From Dendrophyllia cribrosa (lineage: Eukaryota > Cnidaria > Anthozoa > Scleractinia > Dendrophylliidae): a stretch of 64,000 nt of DNA. The notes under the pieces were generated by a model. The model saw only the letters and a list, made by a program, of their open reading frames with translations, did not search any database and was not told the DNA's origin. Of the stretch, positions 53,001 to 63,819 are shown piece by piece. Each line of letters opens with the position of its first letter. Positions within the stretch are counted from its first letter, which is position 1. The stretch is taken from NCBI GenBank assembly GCA_024195265.1, contig JAJLRJ010000013.1, positions 18,896,794-18,960,793 of the forward strand. The letters run 5' to 3'. The position numbers and the translations under genes are program-made.

Positions 53001-54019
53001 GAAATATTTAAACAACTCCCAACTATTACTATCATAAAGGTACAGAGACCAGTAGGGAAATATTTTTGACATGTTCTCACCACATATGTAGTTAGTGTTA
53101 CAACTGCAAAAGCACACAACACAGCAATGAAGACATCTGGAGGCATGTGGGTCCCACCGCGACTCATGATTGGCACAAAAACATCGAACACAAGAATTGC
53201 CCCATAAGAACAAAACAGAATGGGTATACATATTGCTAGGAGGTTCATAAATACAAATTTCCCTAAATGATGACTGGGTGTCTTTGTTACAATGAAATTC
53301 TCCCATATAAAAACTCGCACTAACAATGGGAAGATCACAAGAAGAAGAGGTATATGAGCCGATGCCAGACGATAAAAAGTCGTTATTGATAGGATAATTG
53401 TCCAAAGTAGTAAAGTTGCATAAAAAGTTGCTGTTTCTCTTGCCACAAGACAGCTGGTTACTCTCTCATCACAAGGAGCTGCGTGTTTTTCCTTCTCCTG
53501 TTCAGCTATTCTCTACAAAGCAATTTAATAAACAAACTTTCACTCTCAGAGTCAAGTGTAGCAATTGACTGCTTTATGTAATACATGATCGGGGTTCTTG
53601 CTTTTCACTTTGTTGAAAAAAATCCTCAAGTGTAAACAAAGTGAATGTGTTAGCAATGATTGTTTTTCTTTTTTCTTTTCTTGCATTATTTTGCTTCAGT
53701 GCAAATGCAAGCACAAGGAAATGCAAACAATGATTGCATCATTCTGTGCTTGTGCTTATGTTATGGTAGATTATGTGTAGTTCACACACATTTCAAGTTT
53801 CAGTTTCAGTTTTCAGTTTATTAAGTGTCAATAGGAGACCCTAATCTGACACTGGGGTGGTTAGCGGTAGACCTGCTTATTTTAATTAAATATTTACGCA
53901 CAATTTGAAATTAATTTAAAAAAGTGTTCAGGTGTTGGTGCCTGTATCACAGAACCAGGCAAGCAATTCCACACTGGGATGGTTCTTACAAAAAAGAGTT
54001 CTTATAGGCATCAATTGAA

Positions 54020-54072
<53 letters not shown>

Positions 54073-57000
54073 CTTATATAGCGCTATTTTCCAGAGGCTC
54101 AATAGCGCTTTACAATAATTTAAAATACAGGCTACAGCTAAGATCAAATAAAATAAATCAACATAAATAAAAATTCAATAAAGAAATAAATAGATCATCA
54201 TAAGCTTGTGAAAAAAGAATAGTCTTAAGTTTAGATTTAAAAAATTAATGTTAACAGAGTCGGCATTCTTAATAAAATCCGGCAGAGAGTTCCAGAGTGA
54301 CGGAGCGGCAACAGCAAATGACCGTCCACCATAAGTTTTGAGGTTCCATTTAGGTCTGATTGAAGAACGAAGAGTTCTTGAAGGATGATAATAAGACAGA
54401 AGATTTGTAATATAACAAGGAGCTAGTCCATTGAACCCTTGATTAGGAGAATCTTAAAAATAATGTGCTGTTCAATTGGTTACCAATGAAGCTCTAAAAG
54501 CAGTGGTGTGATGTGGTCATATCTGTTTGACTGATAAATGAGTCTTGCAGCGCAGTTTAGTATCCGCTGAAGTCTATGAAGTACACATGAAGTTAGTATG
54601 TGTCTGTAATTAAGGTGGTGCTGCATTTGTTTACATGTTTGCTTGTGCTTGCATTTGCATTACATGTGCGTGAACCAGCCTTAATTTATCCTCTAGAACT
54701 TTGCTGAAAAGCTCTTTTGAAAAATAAACAAACCTGACCAGTACTTTTCTCTGGAGCAGTTAAAATATTACAAGCTGTTAAAAATGACAGCTTCTTCTCT
54801 GCAGCTGAAATCCTAAAGTATGACGTTTCACAGAAACCTTTTTAACTGAAATTTTGTGAATTCATACCTTGGACACAAGTGACCTTTTTGCCATAAAGTG
54901 AACTAAGCCAATACCAAACAGAGCTGGGGCAGCATAGAGGGGCAGAAGAAGGTAGGGTCGGCAATACCAAGTGAGTGATTGATCAGCGTATGTCAGTAGT
55001 ACGGATAAAGCTACAGGTATCACTATGGCAACCAGCCATGACAACAGCAGGACCAATAGAGAGGTGAAAAGATCAGTCAACGATAGTTGCTGAGTTTTTT
55101 GACCTGAAAGATATAGTTTTACATGGATATTATTAAAAAATGATCTACATGTATGGTTACTAGAGGTGACATGTAGTTAGATTGTACAGTCATGTAGATA
55201 GATATACACTGTACACATACAGGTAGGCCATTTTGAGGTTGAGCAGACAACTGGATTGAGCTACAAATTTGCTGGTAATCTAACTGATACATTAACATCA
55301 CCACATGCACATGTAAGACCATGTTAAGATTAAGACTTGAAACATGGTTCAAAATTTCATACATTCAAACATCTCTACACGTAACTTAGAGAGAGCATCC
55401 CCCAATCCATACAAACACTCAAACTTTCTTTTTTTTTTTTTTTTTCATACTTGATAGAAATTGCTATGCGCAAAACTGTTTTAAACAAAATTTAAAAGGT
55501 CATACATTGTACCTCGAACATTGTGTCAGTGTTAATAACATATTCAATTAAAGGGCTCTAAGAGCCATCTTGTGAATACGAAAAAAGGTACATGTAAGGC
55601 TATTAGTTTAGTTGTTCTTATATTTTGTAATTATGTTTCAAGCTTTTGATAATCCTTTAACTTTGAAAAATTATCCATTGTCTCAGCCAGCAAGACAGGA
55701 TTAATACTTATTTGAGCAAATAAGCCTAAAACAAAGAGTGAAAAAAAAAAACTGGTAAAATGTTAAAATTTTATGTTAACTTGCCATTTTAATTCCTTAC
55801 AGTTTACAAATAAGTATAATTTTATATTCAGTTTACAAATAATAAAAACATCGAAGTGTGACAAATATGCATTGTCTGAAACGAGATAACTGGATGTCAT
55901 GATACACTGGGGAATTATACATCGTCTGAAATGAGACAAATGAATGATGTAATACACTGGGGAATTACAAAAAAGTTTACATCTCAGTGATTGCAGGAGT
56001 GAAAATTTGCATATTTGTCCGCATATACTATATCTCGTTCAACACTTTGCCTATTCACGAGATAAAAATAAATGCATGCGACTTTTAAAACCATGGCTGT
56101 CTTTTTAAGGCATCGTGATTATGTAGAGAAATATTTATGAAACACAACAGACATCTTACCCTGTTTGATGTCTTTCTTTGTTGGAAATCCAATGAATTTT
56201 TTGAGAAGACAAATAATGGCGACAAATGCAGTGACAATATTGATCACAAGACCAATTCTTTCTGGATAATGAATCATGATAATGCCAAGGAAGTCAAAAA
56301 ACACCATTGCACCATGCCGATACTCTCCAGGGTCGGCGAGATATGGTGAGTTAACAATGCCCTTCACAAGTGCGAAAATGTTGTCACCAGCACGCTGGAT
56401 AGAACCTGGAGTCACTGCATCAGGAGTGTCATAGTTTGTGTGGTATACAAAACCATTTGCTGTGTAGGCGAGATCCATGCCTAAATAAAAATAAGTTACA
56501 CTGTTTTTAAGTGGAAGGTTTAACCCTTTTTAATAATTAATTCTCTCCCAAAGTCAAATATGGAGACATGTGGTGTGGTCCTAACTTTTGAGTCTGTGGA
56601 CGAAATTCGATGGGGTGACCATAAAGAAACCTCTTCAGCAGTACTTTTGTTAAGAACCATTTGTTTTTCAAGATTTTACAAAATATAATTTTCAGTTTTT
56701 CTTGCATTTTGACCTTTGGCACTCTCTTGGGAGTTAAAGGGTTAATTTTGGTAATCAAAGTTACAATCCCAAAGTTACTCAGTGAGCGATAAAAGTGATA
56801 GGGCTAGTGAGAATAAGGACAAATAATATTGTTAGACCCCCAAAAAAGTCATACTAGGCTAAAATGAGACCCCCAAAAAATCCAACAGCCCAGAACATAA
56901 CCGCCTGAAAAAGTCCGTTTTCGCTCTACATAAAAAGGTTACGCTTTTTGCCAATCTCAAAAAAAGTTCTTACCACCCCCATCCCCCCGGGGCATCACAT

Positions 57001-60000
57001 CTCCTCATGTGAGGTGATTTTCGCACATACTCTCCCACTCGACTAATCCTGAGAAAAATGGACTACTGATAGTCTAGAGTGTTAATATTTTTCTCTGCAG
57101 TTTTGTCATTGTTTGTGGTTTACCTGGTATTTCGCCAAAGTCTCTGTAGATCCTGAAGTCAGTATCACTAGGAATAAGCCCACTTTGGAAGAGATCTTGA
57201 CCCAAAGCCTGCGCACAGGGATATGGTGCTACCTCAGCATATGTCTTTATTAACCAGGGATGGTCAGGCCCTGCCTGGAACACTATTTCCCTTCCACCTA
57301 GATTTGAATGAAACATGACACCAGCTCACTTGAAGCAGGGCACATCTTTACATGTTAAATTCTGGGTCTAGTTTAAAACTTCAGACCTGCCAACCCCTGA
57401 TAAAGGAAAATCTGGAGATTCTACAAAAAGTGGTACTTAAGATTTCCTTTTTTTGCCTAAATGTACATGTAGATCAAGATTAAACAAACTCTTTTTCCAG
57501 GAAAACTAAGCATAGAATTAAGGTTCTGTTAATGATTAACTTAACCATTGTGTAAAAGCACTAGCAGGGGCCTAGGAACTAGCCAAAAAAACGGTAAACA
57601 CACTAAGTACAAATCAGACAGAACATCTCAGTCAGTAATAGTGTTCTACTTTTAATTATTAGTTTATGTACAAGCATTCTAATTTATTTTCCATTTTTTT
57701 TACTCAACAAGGTAATATTTCATTTCAGAATGATTTCCTCCAAAAACCGTGAGATTGGGAGTCTTGTTGTGAGACTGTGAGAAAAGAATATTGTGAGACT
57801 CACGGCAAAATCGTGAGAGTTGGCAGGTCTGATCTAAACCTTATGTCTAACGTTATACATGTCAACATAGCACAGGCAGACCAAACAAAACACCAAAAAA
57901 GGCACAGATAGAGCCCAGGCTCAGTACAACAATGGCTGGGTGCTGGTGGTGAAAAGCATCCAGATTATATATCTTATCCCTTTTAGCAACAGAGAATAAT
58001 GGACCCCAACCAATGGCAGGAGCTGGAACTAAATTTGTACCACCAAACAAGTTAACTTATAAGATAAGTGAATATTGGTATATAATTTTCCCATAGCAAC
58101 GGCCCTAGCAACTGTAGTTTACATTAGTTTAATGCTCATAAAACCTGGTAAATGAATGCAATTACCCCCATAGCCGTAGAATCCACTGTCTTAACTTTGA
58201 GTTAATTTTTCTCAAATGTTGGAATTTGACTAAACATGTTGCAGATCAACTCTTCTCTTTGAAAGAGTATTTAACCTAAGTCAATAAATTTTGCTTCAGT
58301 CATTTGTGAATAGTTCTTCTATGATAGGAACATAATAGCAAAATAATTTTTCAAATTTGTTACAATATTTTGTGACAATAATTATGCTTTGCACTCTGTA
58401 AAACAAGAAAATTGATGTAGATTGTCATGATTTTAGGTTCATTACACAGATTGTGTGCTAAACTCTGAAATTTTCAGATCCAAATGTTGTATAAATGCTG
58501 AGTTATAGCTGCTGGCATTTGGGTATAAAACATGGAATTTAGGGCATGGCATGATTGCCATAACATATGTCAAATAATTTTTCCTGATGCAGGGGTGTAG
58601 CTGAGAAAAAACTTAGCAGACTCATAAACAAGCCCTGCCGTTTTTTCTTGCTTGTGCACCTTCAAAATCACCCCAAGTCTTTGTTTTCTAATGAAATTTC
58701 AGCCTGTGATAAGTTCTCTTTTACCTGGTGATATTAGCTGGTACATGTAGCTGGCTCTTAGCTACATCCCTGTTGATGAGTGTTACTATTAAGTAATAAC
58801 TTGGCAATAAAAGAATTTCTCTTGAACTTAATGCAAAAGGTTACCATTCCACCTTAATTGGGGTGCTGAGAGCATGTACATGTAAGAATTGAGCACAGGC
58901 TACATGTACATGTAGTTTCATGGATATTTCAATAGTGAGAATAGGATAAAAAGTTCCATTCATTCATCAGTATTCATCATTATTTTAAGCTCACTTTTTC
59001 ATGTTCCTGCATCATTTTGCTTCAAGTTGGAACAAATTTTTTACCTGCCCACATCCTCTTTAGTTTTCCCCTTTAGTTTTCCCCTTTAGTTTTCAAGGTA
59101 TTAGGTCTTAGGTTTCCAGGTCCATTTCCTGCACAGGAAGCCAAAAATACACGTAGTAATAGCGGAGCCCGCGGGCCGAAGGCGCGGCGGAGCACCATAC
59201 TCATAGAACCTATGCCGTCATTTTTCATGGTCACGGCTAGCGGAATGTTTCGCGGGCGCGTTGTGCGCCCGCCGAACGCCCGCCATACGCGTTGGGCTAG
59301 CTCGCTGGCGCGTATGACGTCGCAAAACATGCGCGTGTGACGCCACAAAACATCCGGGATCCGGGAGCCGTCAGCTCAGTAAACACTTTTATATTTAGCC
59401 GTTGCAGGATTTTTATGCTGTTTTTAGTGGAGAATTAAAGTCGTTATTACCCAACATTTTTTTTGGCGGTTTGCTACTCAAGACAGGATACTAATTATTA
59501 AGGGATACTCAGAAGCCACTTTAGTGGAAAGAGAAGAGCTTTCAGGGATAAAATCTTGCTTTGAGGAACTATATACGGTTTTAGCAATGTGAAGAGATGG
59601 GTTCGTTTTACGGATTTCAGCACCAAAGCGGAGATTTAAAGAATTTCCAAGTACAGTAGTCGCCGGAGGGACTTAAAGGTAAAACAAATTACATTTTTCG
59701 ATGGGAATTTATCTTGATATCAATCTGTGATTGACTTTTTGTTTGCGTTGTCATTATGTTTTGGAGAATTGTTTATAAACGTGTAGCTTAAATTCAGTTG
59801 TATTAATTTCTTGAATTTCATCAAAGACATGGCTCGGCCTCGATGCGCTATAAATGGTATGCGTTTGCTTTTAAACAAACTCATGGAGATTTGAATAAAA
59901 TTTTTCGAAAGAAGATTGTGTTGTCCATTTTTATGTGTTTGTTCATTCATTACAGAGATTGAAAAGCGATTTATGTAAACAAAACAAGGTCAGCTCCAAA

Positions 60001-62659
60001 GAAAAGTAATATGTTACAAAATCAATGGTCTTTCGAAATGATACATAACTGCATCTCCAGGTATCATTCATCAAAGCTTGAAAACGAGTTTGTGCACGAC
60101 TCATAGTAGAACGCCTCTGCTTTGCTGAGAAATACACAACTGAGGAAAGTAAAATCGTGGTAAATATATAGGTCGGTTGCATTGTGTTGTGACCACAAAT
60201 CCACAAGCGATAATCACGTACCACATTGGCCGATAGCGCCGAGTTGCACAACTCGGTAAGGTTGTTTGTTGACCACAAATCATGGTTATTTGTCACTGCC
60301 GAGCTGCACAACTTGGTGGGATAAATAATCTGTGACCACAAATCATGGTCATATGGCTCAATGTCCGCTGCATGTAATGACTGAGTTTGTCTGTTTGATT
60401 CCGCACGTCGACGTGGAAATACTTCTTTGAAGGCAAATCGCCGGGCTGCAACTTTCTATATGCAAGATGAGTCGTACACACTTCCCTCAGATTTCGATAA
60501 ATGCAACCTAAAATACTTTTAAATACCATAACGTGCTATTGCAAATAATATTCAATGACACTTATCTGCAAACTTCACGAAATCCACTTGCAAAGATGAA
60601 GGAAATTATGTCACGCAGTACAAAAACTGTACATTTGAACACGAGACATTCATGGAGTAAACACGAGTCTTTCACGAAAACGAGGCCAGAAATACATAAT
60701 AGTTTCCGGCGGAAATGAGCCCCTGAAAAAAAACAATAGGGGGGCCATTTGGAAGACCGTCTACCAAAAAATCTCAAATTTTACTGCACATAAACCACAG
60801 GACAACCAACACGAAATTAGAATTGTGTTCTTCGAACGCGATTAGTTTATGTACTAGCAGTAATCACAGATTACTGCTAGAAGATTGTGTTGTCCATTTT
60901 TATGTGTTTGTTCATTCATTACAGAGATTGAAAAGCAATTTTATGTAAACAAAACAAGACTTAGATTTTATACTCGCGTCGCCTTATGCAAATATGCCTT
61001 TTGTGTATTTTTGATTTCCAAATCAGTTTCTCGGGCATTTTTTGACAAGCAACAACTGTATTTTTGGAAAATAGTCGTAATAGTTATTCTAGACGGAGAA
61101 AAAGTTGTTTTTGTGAACTTTTGTATGGTCTAAATGTACTGTGCAGACGGTCGGGTAATACTGTTTTTGAGAATTGCTAAAATTGAAAAATAGCCTGGTC
61201 GTCAAAATTAATCTTAATTCTTGTGCTTCCGACCTTTCACCTATTAGTTAAGTTTCATCTTAGTTAAGCTTGTTCAGAGGGTCTTCAGAGGGCGCCGCTG
61301 TTAGGCTAAGCCTAACTATATTTATTAAAAATACAGCAGAATACCTTACCTTGTCTCCATATTTTTTTATTACGGGTTCTTGGAATGTTTGGCCGCTTCT
61401 GAGGATTCCAGTGAGTTTCAGTGCCGTTGTTCCCTCTGTATATCAGACCTCTGTACTATATCAGGGAATGATGTACAGAGAGAACAACGGCACCACTAAA
61501 CTCGCTGGAATTGCTCTTTAGTTTTCAAGGTCTTAGGTCTTAGTTTTAGAGACCAAGTACATGTACACTGTAGCATGAAGCAACTAGGAGTAAACTACTC
61601 CCCCTACATGGAAATGCAAGTCCATCACAAGGTTACCCTCAGCATGTTAGGTTTCTGTCGCATGAAGAATCGACATGTACACTGTAGGGGCATTACTACT
61701 ACCCTCTGGATAGAATGCTAGTCCTTTGCCAGTCCTCCCCAGCATTATGTTAGGTTTCTGTAGCATAAAGCTACTGAATGTAACAGAATCACTATTTCCC
61801 TCTGGATGGAAATGCTAGTCCATCACAGGGTTACACCCCATATTTTGGTTCACTGGTATATATCCTTTACAACTTAACTACCCTTCATGTAACTGGTACC
61901 TGCTCCAGCCGCCTCCAGATTCACAAAGGCTTTGATGGTCTTGACCCATCGGTGTTGAGTGATAAACCCATGACTCGCTTGTAAAACATTCTCCTCCGCT
62001 CCGTTAAAATTGAACACAACACCATGAATAAAATCAAAGTTCTGCGTCTGAGCAAGACATCTCAGGATTTCTAACATCACGGCGCAACTGACAGCATCAT
62101 CGCTAGCCCCAGGGGACCCGGGAACGCTATCAAAATGACCACTAACAAGAACCGAGTGTTTCGGAGGATAATAATCTTTGGGTGTTATCCGCACCAATAT
62201 ATTTGTAACCTCGCGATAAACGCTCGTCATTCCCGAAAGGAAGTCTAAAGAAAAACTTCCAGAAGGCTTCTGTATGTCGATTTCAATGATCACATTTTCT
62301 TTCGCAGTGTCTTTAATTTTTTGCAAAGCTCCAACGATGTAGTTTACTGCTTGAACTTCGTTTGCGTAGCTGCCGGTGGGTCGTGGACCAAAAGATGTAA
62401 TCGCTTCAAGGTGCTTTCGAGCTTTCTCTTCTACGAACTCGCTTGGGTCGCTTCCAACAGATGTTTTAGGCGCGGGAACTGCACGAGAGGCTCTAAAGCC
62501 GATATACAGAGAACAAACATAGAAAAGTAAAACAACAAAGAAGATCCAGCGTGATGTGCTTCTTTTCTTTGAGTCTGCGATTACTGAAGTGCAGTCAATC
62601 TCTTCTTTAGCGTCTTGAAAAGAAGAAGTACCCGCACCTCGCTTTCTCAATTCCGCCAT
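47054..62659 (-). CDS. ERMP1: Endoplasmic reticulum metallopeptidase 1, complete, 10 exons
   Basis: Exons (5' to 3'): 62659-61900, 57297-57124, 56480-56160, 55103-54868, 53512-53081, 52136-51990, 51561-51368, 50757-50642, 49233-49058, 47230-47054. All borders are GT..AG, phases agree, and the total is 910 codons (human 904). Residues 38-55 form the first membrane helix. The M28 peptidase domain follows, with zinc and catalytic residues His175 ([17 protein letters not shown]), Asp187, Glu222/Glu223 (NGAEEN), Glu249 (NLEAAG) and the last His in FVYHTNYDT. Exons 3-6 encode a multi-helix membrane region, exons 7-10 a lumenal C-terminal domain ([32 protein letters not shown]). The family sits in the ER membrane; rat Fxna is needed for ovarian follicle organisation. 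Start 180 bp from divergent USP24. Confidence 0.96.
48040..48462. repeat. Two repeats in ERMP1 intron 9
   Basis: 48040-48180 is related to the 78-bp tandem family (TAATTCATCACAGGGTTTAC). 48305-48462 has inverted ends CAGGGGCATAGCC / GTAGCTACACCCCTG, the same family as 58589-58772. Confidence 0.6.
48511..49016. repeat. ~505-bp inverted-repeat element in ERMP1 intron 9
   Basis: ATGCTGTGTTCACA at the left / TGTGAACACAGCAT at the right. Multiple AAACATGTTT and CATGTTTCATG palindromes fill the subterminal parts. No coding. Confidence 0.8.
49599..49732. repeat. 134-bp palindromic element, ERMP1 intron 8
   Basis: TAGCCTGCATAGCTGG / CCAGCCATGCAGGCTA, with inner GATGCTGAATTCGC / GCGAATTCAGCATC arms. 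Confidence 0.85.
49803..50472. repeat. ~670-bp TTAA-flanked element, ERMP1 intron 8
   Basis: TTAA at 49799-49802 and 50473-50476; termini AGTGCACATGAAGTGAAATT / AATTTCACTTCATGTGCACT. It carries the 145-bp palindromic MITE at 50273-50417 nested near its right end. Confidence 0.85.
50273..50417. repeat. 145-bp palindromic TA-target MITE, second copy
   Basis: Same sequence family as 5971-6115 (TAGACCCTTTTAATAA, GATGCATCATTTTCCGC), with a few substitutions in the right arm; TA at both edges. Confidence 0.85.
51710..51920 (-). repeat. P1 family MITE, copy C
   Basis: Inverse orientation: CCCTTTAACTCCC at the left, GAGACATGTAGTTCTAACTT and CTTCAGCAGTAGTTTTGC inside; the right terminus is decayed. 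ERMP1 intron 6. Confidence 0.7.
52173..52713. repeat. 541-bp TTAA-flanked element, ERMP1 intron 5
   Basis: TTAA at 52169-52172 and 52714-52717; termini GGTTACCGTGTACCTTC / GAAGGTACACGGTAACC. The AT-rich interior has no coding sequence. Confidence 0.88.
53805..54015. repeat. Possible retroelement tail, ERMP1 intron 4
   Basis: TTTATTAAGTGTCAATAGGA, ACACTGGGGTGGTTAGCGG and a duplicated GGGATGGTTCTTA-like phrase look like an interspersed repeat. I cannot name the family. Confidence 0.35.
54016..54600 (-). pseudogene. LINE 3' end (RT C-terminus) with ATT-repeat tail
   Basis: Minus-strand reading gives [42 protein letters not shown] and [19 protein letters not shown], the C-terminal signature of CR1/L2/RTE-like LINE polymerases. 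The 3' end GCGCTATATAAGTTTTTTAT runs into about 14 ATT repeats (54018-54066). 5'-truncated; lies in ERMP1 intron 4, same strand as the gene. Confidence 0.75.
54614..54680. repeat. Short TTAA-flanked hairpin element
   Basis: TTAA at 54610-54613 and 54681-54684; ends GGTGG / CCAGCC. The interior GCTTGTGCTTGCATTTGCA is also seen inverted at 53700-53718. Related in its ends to 8094-8274. Confidence 0.55.
55104..56159. other. ERMP1 intron 3, no repeat recognised
   Basis: About 1 kb, AT-rich, with a T19 run at about 55427-55445 and no coding signal. A phrase GTCTGAAA(C/T)GAGA occurs twice (about 55874 and 55924). Confidence 0.5.
56524..56741 (-). repeat. P1 family MITE, copy D, TTAA-flanked
   Basis: TTAA at 56520-56523 and 56742-56745. 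Contains GAGACATGTGGTGTGG, CTTCAGCAGTACTTTTG and GGCACTCTCTTGGGAG. ERMP1 intron 2. Confidence 0.85.
57382..57831. repeat. ~450-bp inverted-repeat element, ERMP1 intron 1
   Basis: CAGACCTGCCAAC / GTTGGCAGGTCTG termini; subterminal GTGAGACT repeats near the right end. No coding. Confidence 0.75.
57832..59157. other. ERMP1 intron 1, mostly unassigned
   Basis: Contains a small element at 58589-58772 (CAGGGGTGTAGCT / AGCTACATCCCTG) and a triplicated TTTAGTTTTCCCC at about 59060-59095. The rest is AT-rich with nothing recognised. Confidence 0.5.
59158..61325 (+). repeat. R1 copy 6 with a ~890-bp insertion, ERMP1 intron 1
   Basis: GC-rich 5' end at 59158 and the usual R1 middle. The 77-bp R1 segment GAAGATTGTGTTGTCCATTT...AACAAAACAAG appears twice, at 59911-59987 and 60882-60959, around unrelated sequence. 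R1 then continues to TTAGGCTAAGCCTA at 61320. Confidence 0.75.
59988..60881. repeat. Unidentified insertion between duplicated R1 segments
   Basis: Holds GACCACAAATC three times (60190, 60263, 60332), a perfect palindrome CCGAGTTGCACAACTCGG at about 60239, and a terminal hairpin TAGCAGTAATC...GATTACTGCTA at about 60856. A 132-codon minus-strand frame (59943-60341) is unlike any family I know. Confidence 0.5.
61326..61860. repeat. Inverted repeat and 78-bp-family copies near ERMP1 exon 1
   Basis: CCAGTGAGTTTCAGTGCCGT at about 61408 mirrors ACGGCACCACTAAACTCGCT at about 61466. At 61545-61830 there are about three diverged copies of the tandem family of IFT25 intron 2 (CTAGTCCATCACAGGGTTA). Confidence 0.65.
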
Positions 62660-62839
62660 CTTGAATCTGCACGGTTGAAGTCTGGATCCCAGTCTTTTAA
62701 ACTAAGTACCAGGCTCTCCGCAGGTTGACCTTTCACATACGGGATAGCGAGGAAATTCAACATGGCGTCGGACAACTCCATAACCTGAGACATTTATTTA
62801 AGATTCCATTAACCTTTCATTCACTACACTATCATCGAA
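62660..62839. promoter_or_regulatory. Bidirectional promoter region, ERMP1 / USP24
   Basis: 180 bp between divergent start codons. An upstream ATG on the USP24 strand (62763, context CAACATGGCG) opens an 8-codon frame ending TGA before the USP24 start, a possible uORF. No TATA box is obvious near either start except TTATTTAAGA at about 62792. Confidence 0.6.
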
Positions 62840-63344
62840 ATGGTGGAACCGAACGAAACTTACGTTAGCACTCTACTCAACATGGGATTTGTGGACGGCG
62901 CGCAGATTCGCAAAGCGTTGAGCTTGGCCAAGAATGACTTGAATGATGCTGTAGCGCTGTTAACTGGGGAGGATACGGGGACAAGTTTCGATTTCGAGGA
63001 CACGGAAGTTAAGGACACTGAAACACAACATGGCTCCGATGACGGAGGAATGGATATTCCTCCTCTTGTAGACCCCAGAGAAAACGACGAAAGTGAATTT
63101 TTTGAGACTACTGGCGAACCACCGCCATCTTACGACGAAGCAATGAATCCAACTGGAATGTCTTTAAACGGAGGCGGTCATAGCCGAGATGACCCTGAAA
63201 ATATGGACATACCTCTGGAATTTCCAACTACAAATCTGTATGAGTTAGAGGACAGAGTGTTTGTGGATAATTGGTCTATTCCTTATAAGAGGGAAGAGTC
63301 TTTGGGGAAGTGTTTACTAAGTTCAGCGAGGTTTGCTCAAGAAG
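62840..63344 (+). CDS. USP24: Ubiquitin carboxyl-terminal hydrolase 24, first coding exon (partial gene)
   Basis: 168 codons up to the donor GAAG|GTACGT at 63344-63345; the remaining exons lie beyond the window. Residues about 5-45 form a UBA domain (STLLNMGFVDGAQIRKALSL, AKNDLNDAVALLTGE). An acidic, disordered stretch follows with PPPSYDEAM, then the strongly conserved block EFPTTNLYELEDRVFVDNWS then IPYKREESLGKCLL, typical of vertebrate USP24. USP24 is a large cysteine deubiquitinase; its catalytic domain is not in view. The ATG at 62840 begins MVEPNETY, directly before the UBA. The frame runs on into the intron to 63433, which is read-through, not coding. Confidence 0.92.
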
Positions 63345-63631
63345 GTACGTATAAAGTGGGATGGGCCGAAATCAAAAGCCATTTATTTTTCACTCTTTCA
63401 TTTTCTCTGGCATTGTATGCTAGTAGCACATAAATATTTAGGCTGCGTATTTTAATTCGTTTACTATTATTTTCTGATTGTATCATTTTAATTGACTAAG
63501 ATGTTGTTTTATGTAAATAGTAAGCTTATTGTATTATATTAGATCACGTTTCTTTACCATATCAAATCAATATTCAGCCATGGCCATTGTAAGGCCAATG
63601 TCAATACAACAAATGAATAGTCTGTCTTTAA
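63345..63631. other. USP24 intron 1, beginning
   Basis: AT-rich intron DNA; nothing recognised before the MITE at 63632. Confidence 0.6.
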
Positions 63632-63819
63632 CCTTTTAACTCTCGAGAGTGCCGAAATCCAGAGTTTTGTTTTGTATTTAATATCGAAAAACAAATAGAA
63701 CCTTGTCAAAGTACTGCCAAAGAGGTTTCATTTGAATGGTCACACCATAGGTTTTTGTCAACAGACTCAAAAGTCAGAATTTGACTACATGTCTTCATAT
63801 TGACTGCAGGAGTAAAAGG
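63632..63819 (+). repeat. P1 family MITE, copy E, TTAA-flanked
   Basis: TTAA at 63628-63631 and 63820-63823. Shares GTACTGCCAAAGAGGTTTCA and GAATGGTCACACCATAGG with copy A. Confidence 0.85.

Noticed and set aside
59943..60341. 132-codon minus-strand frame in ERMP1 intron 1
   Set aside because: Lies across an R1 boundary and an unidentified insertion; no homology signal or splice support.
63345..63433. Extension of the USP24 frame past the first donor
   Set aside because: A strong GTACGT donor lies at the point where USP24 conservation ends; the rest is intron read-through.
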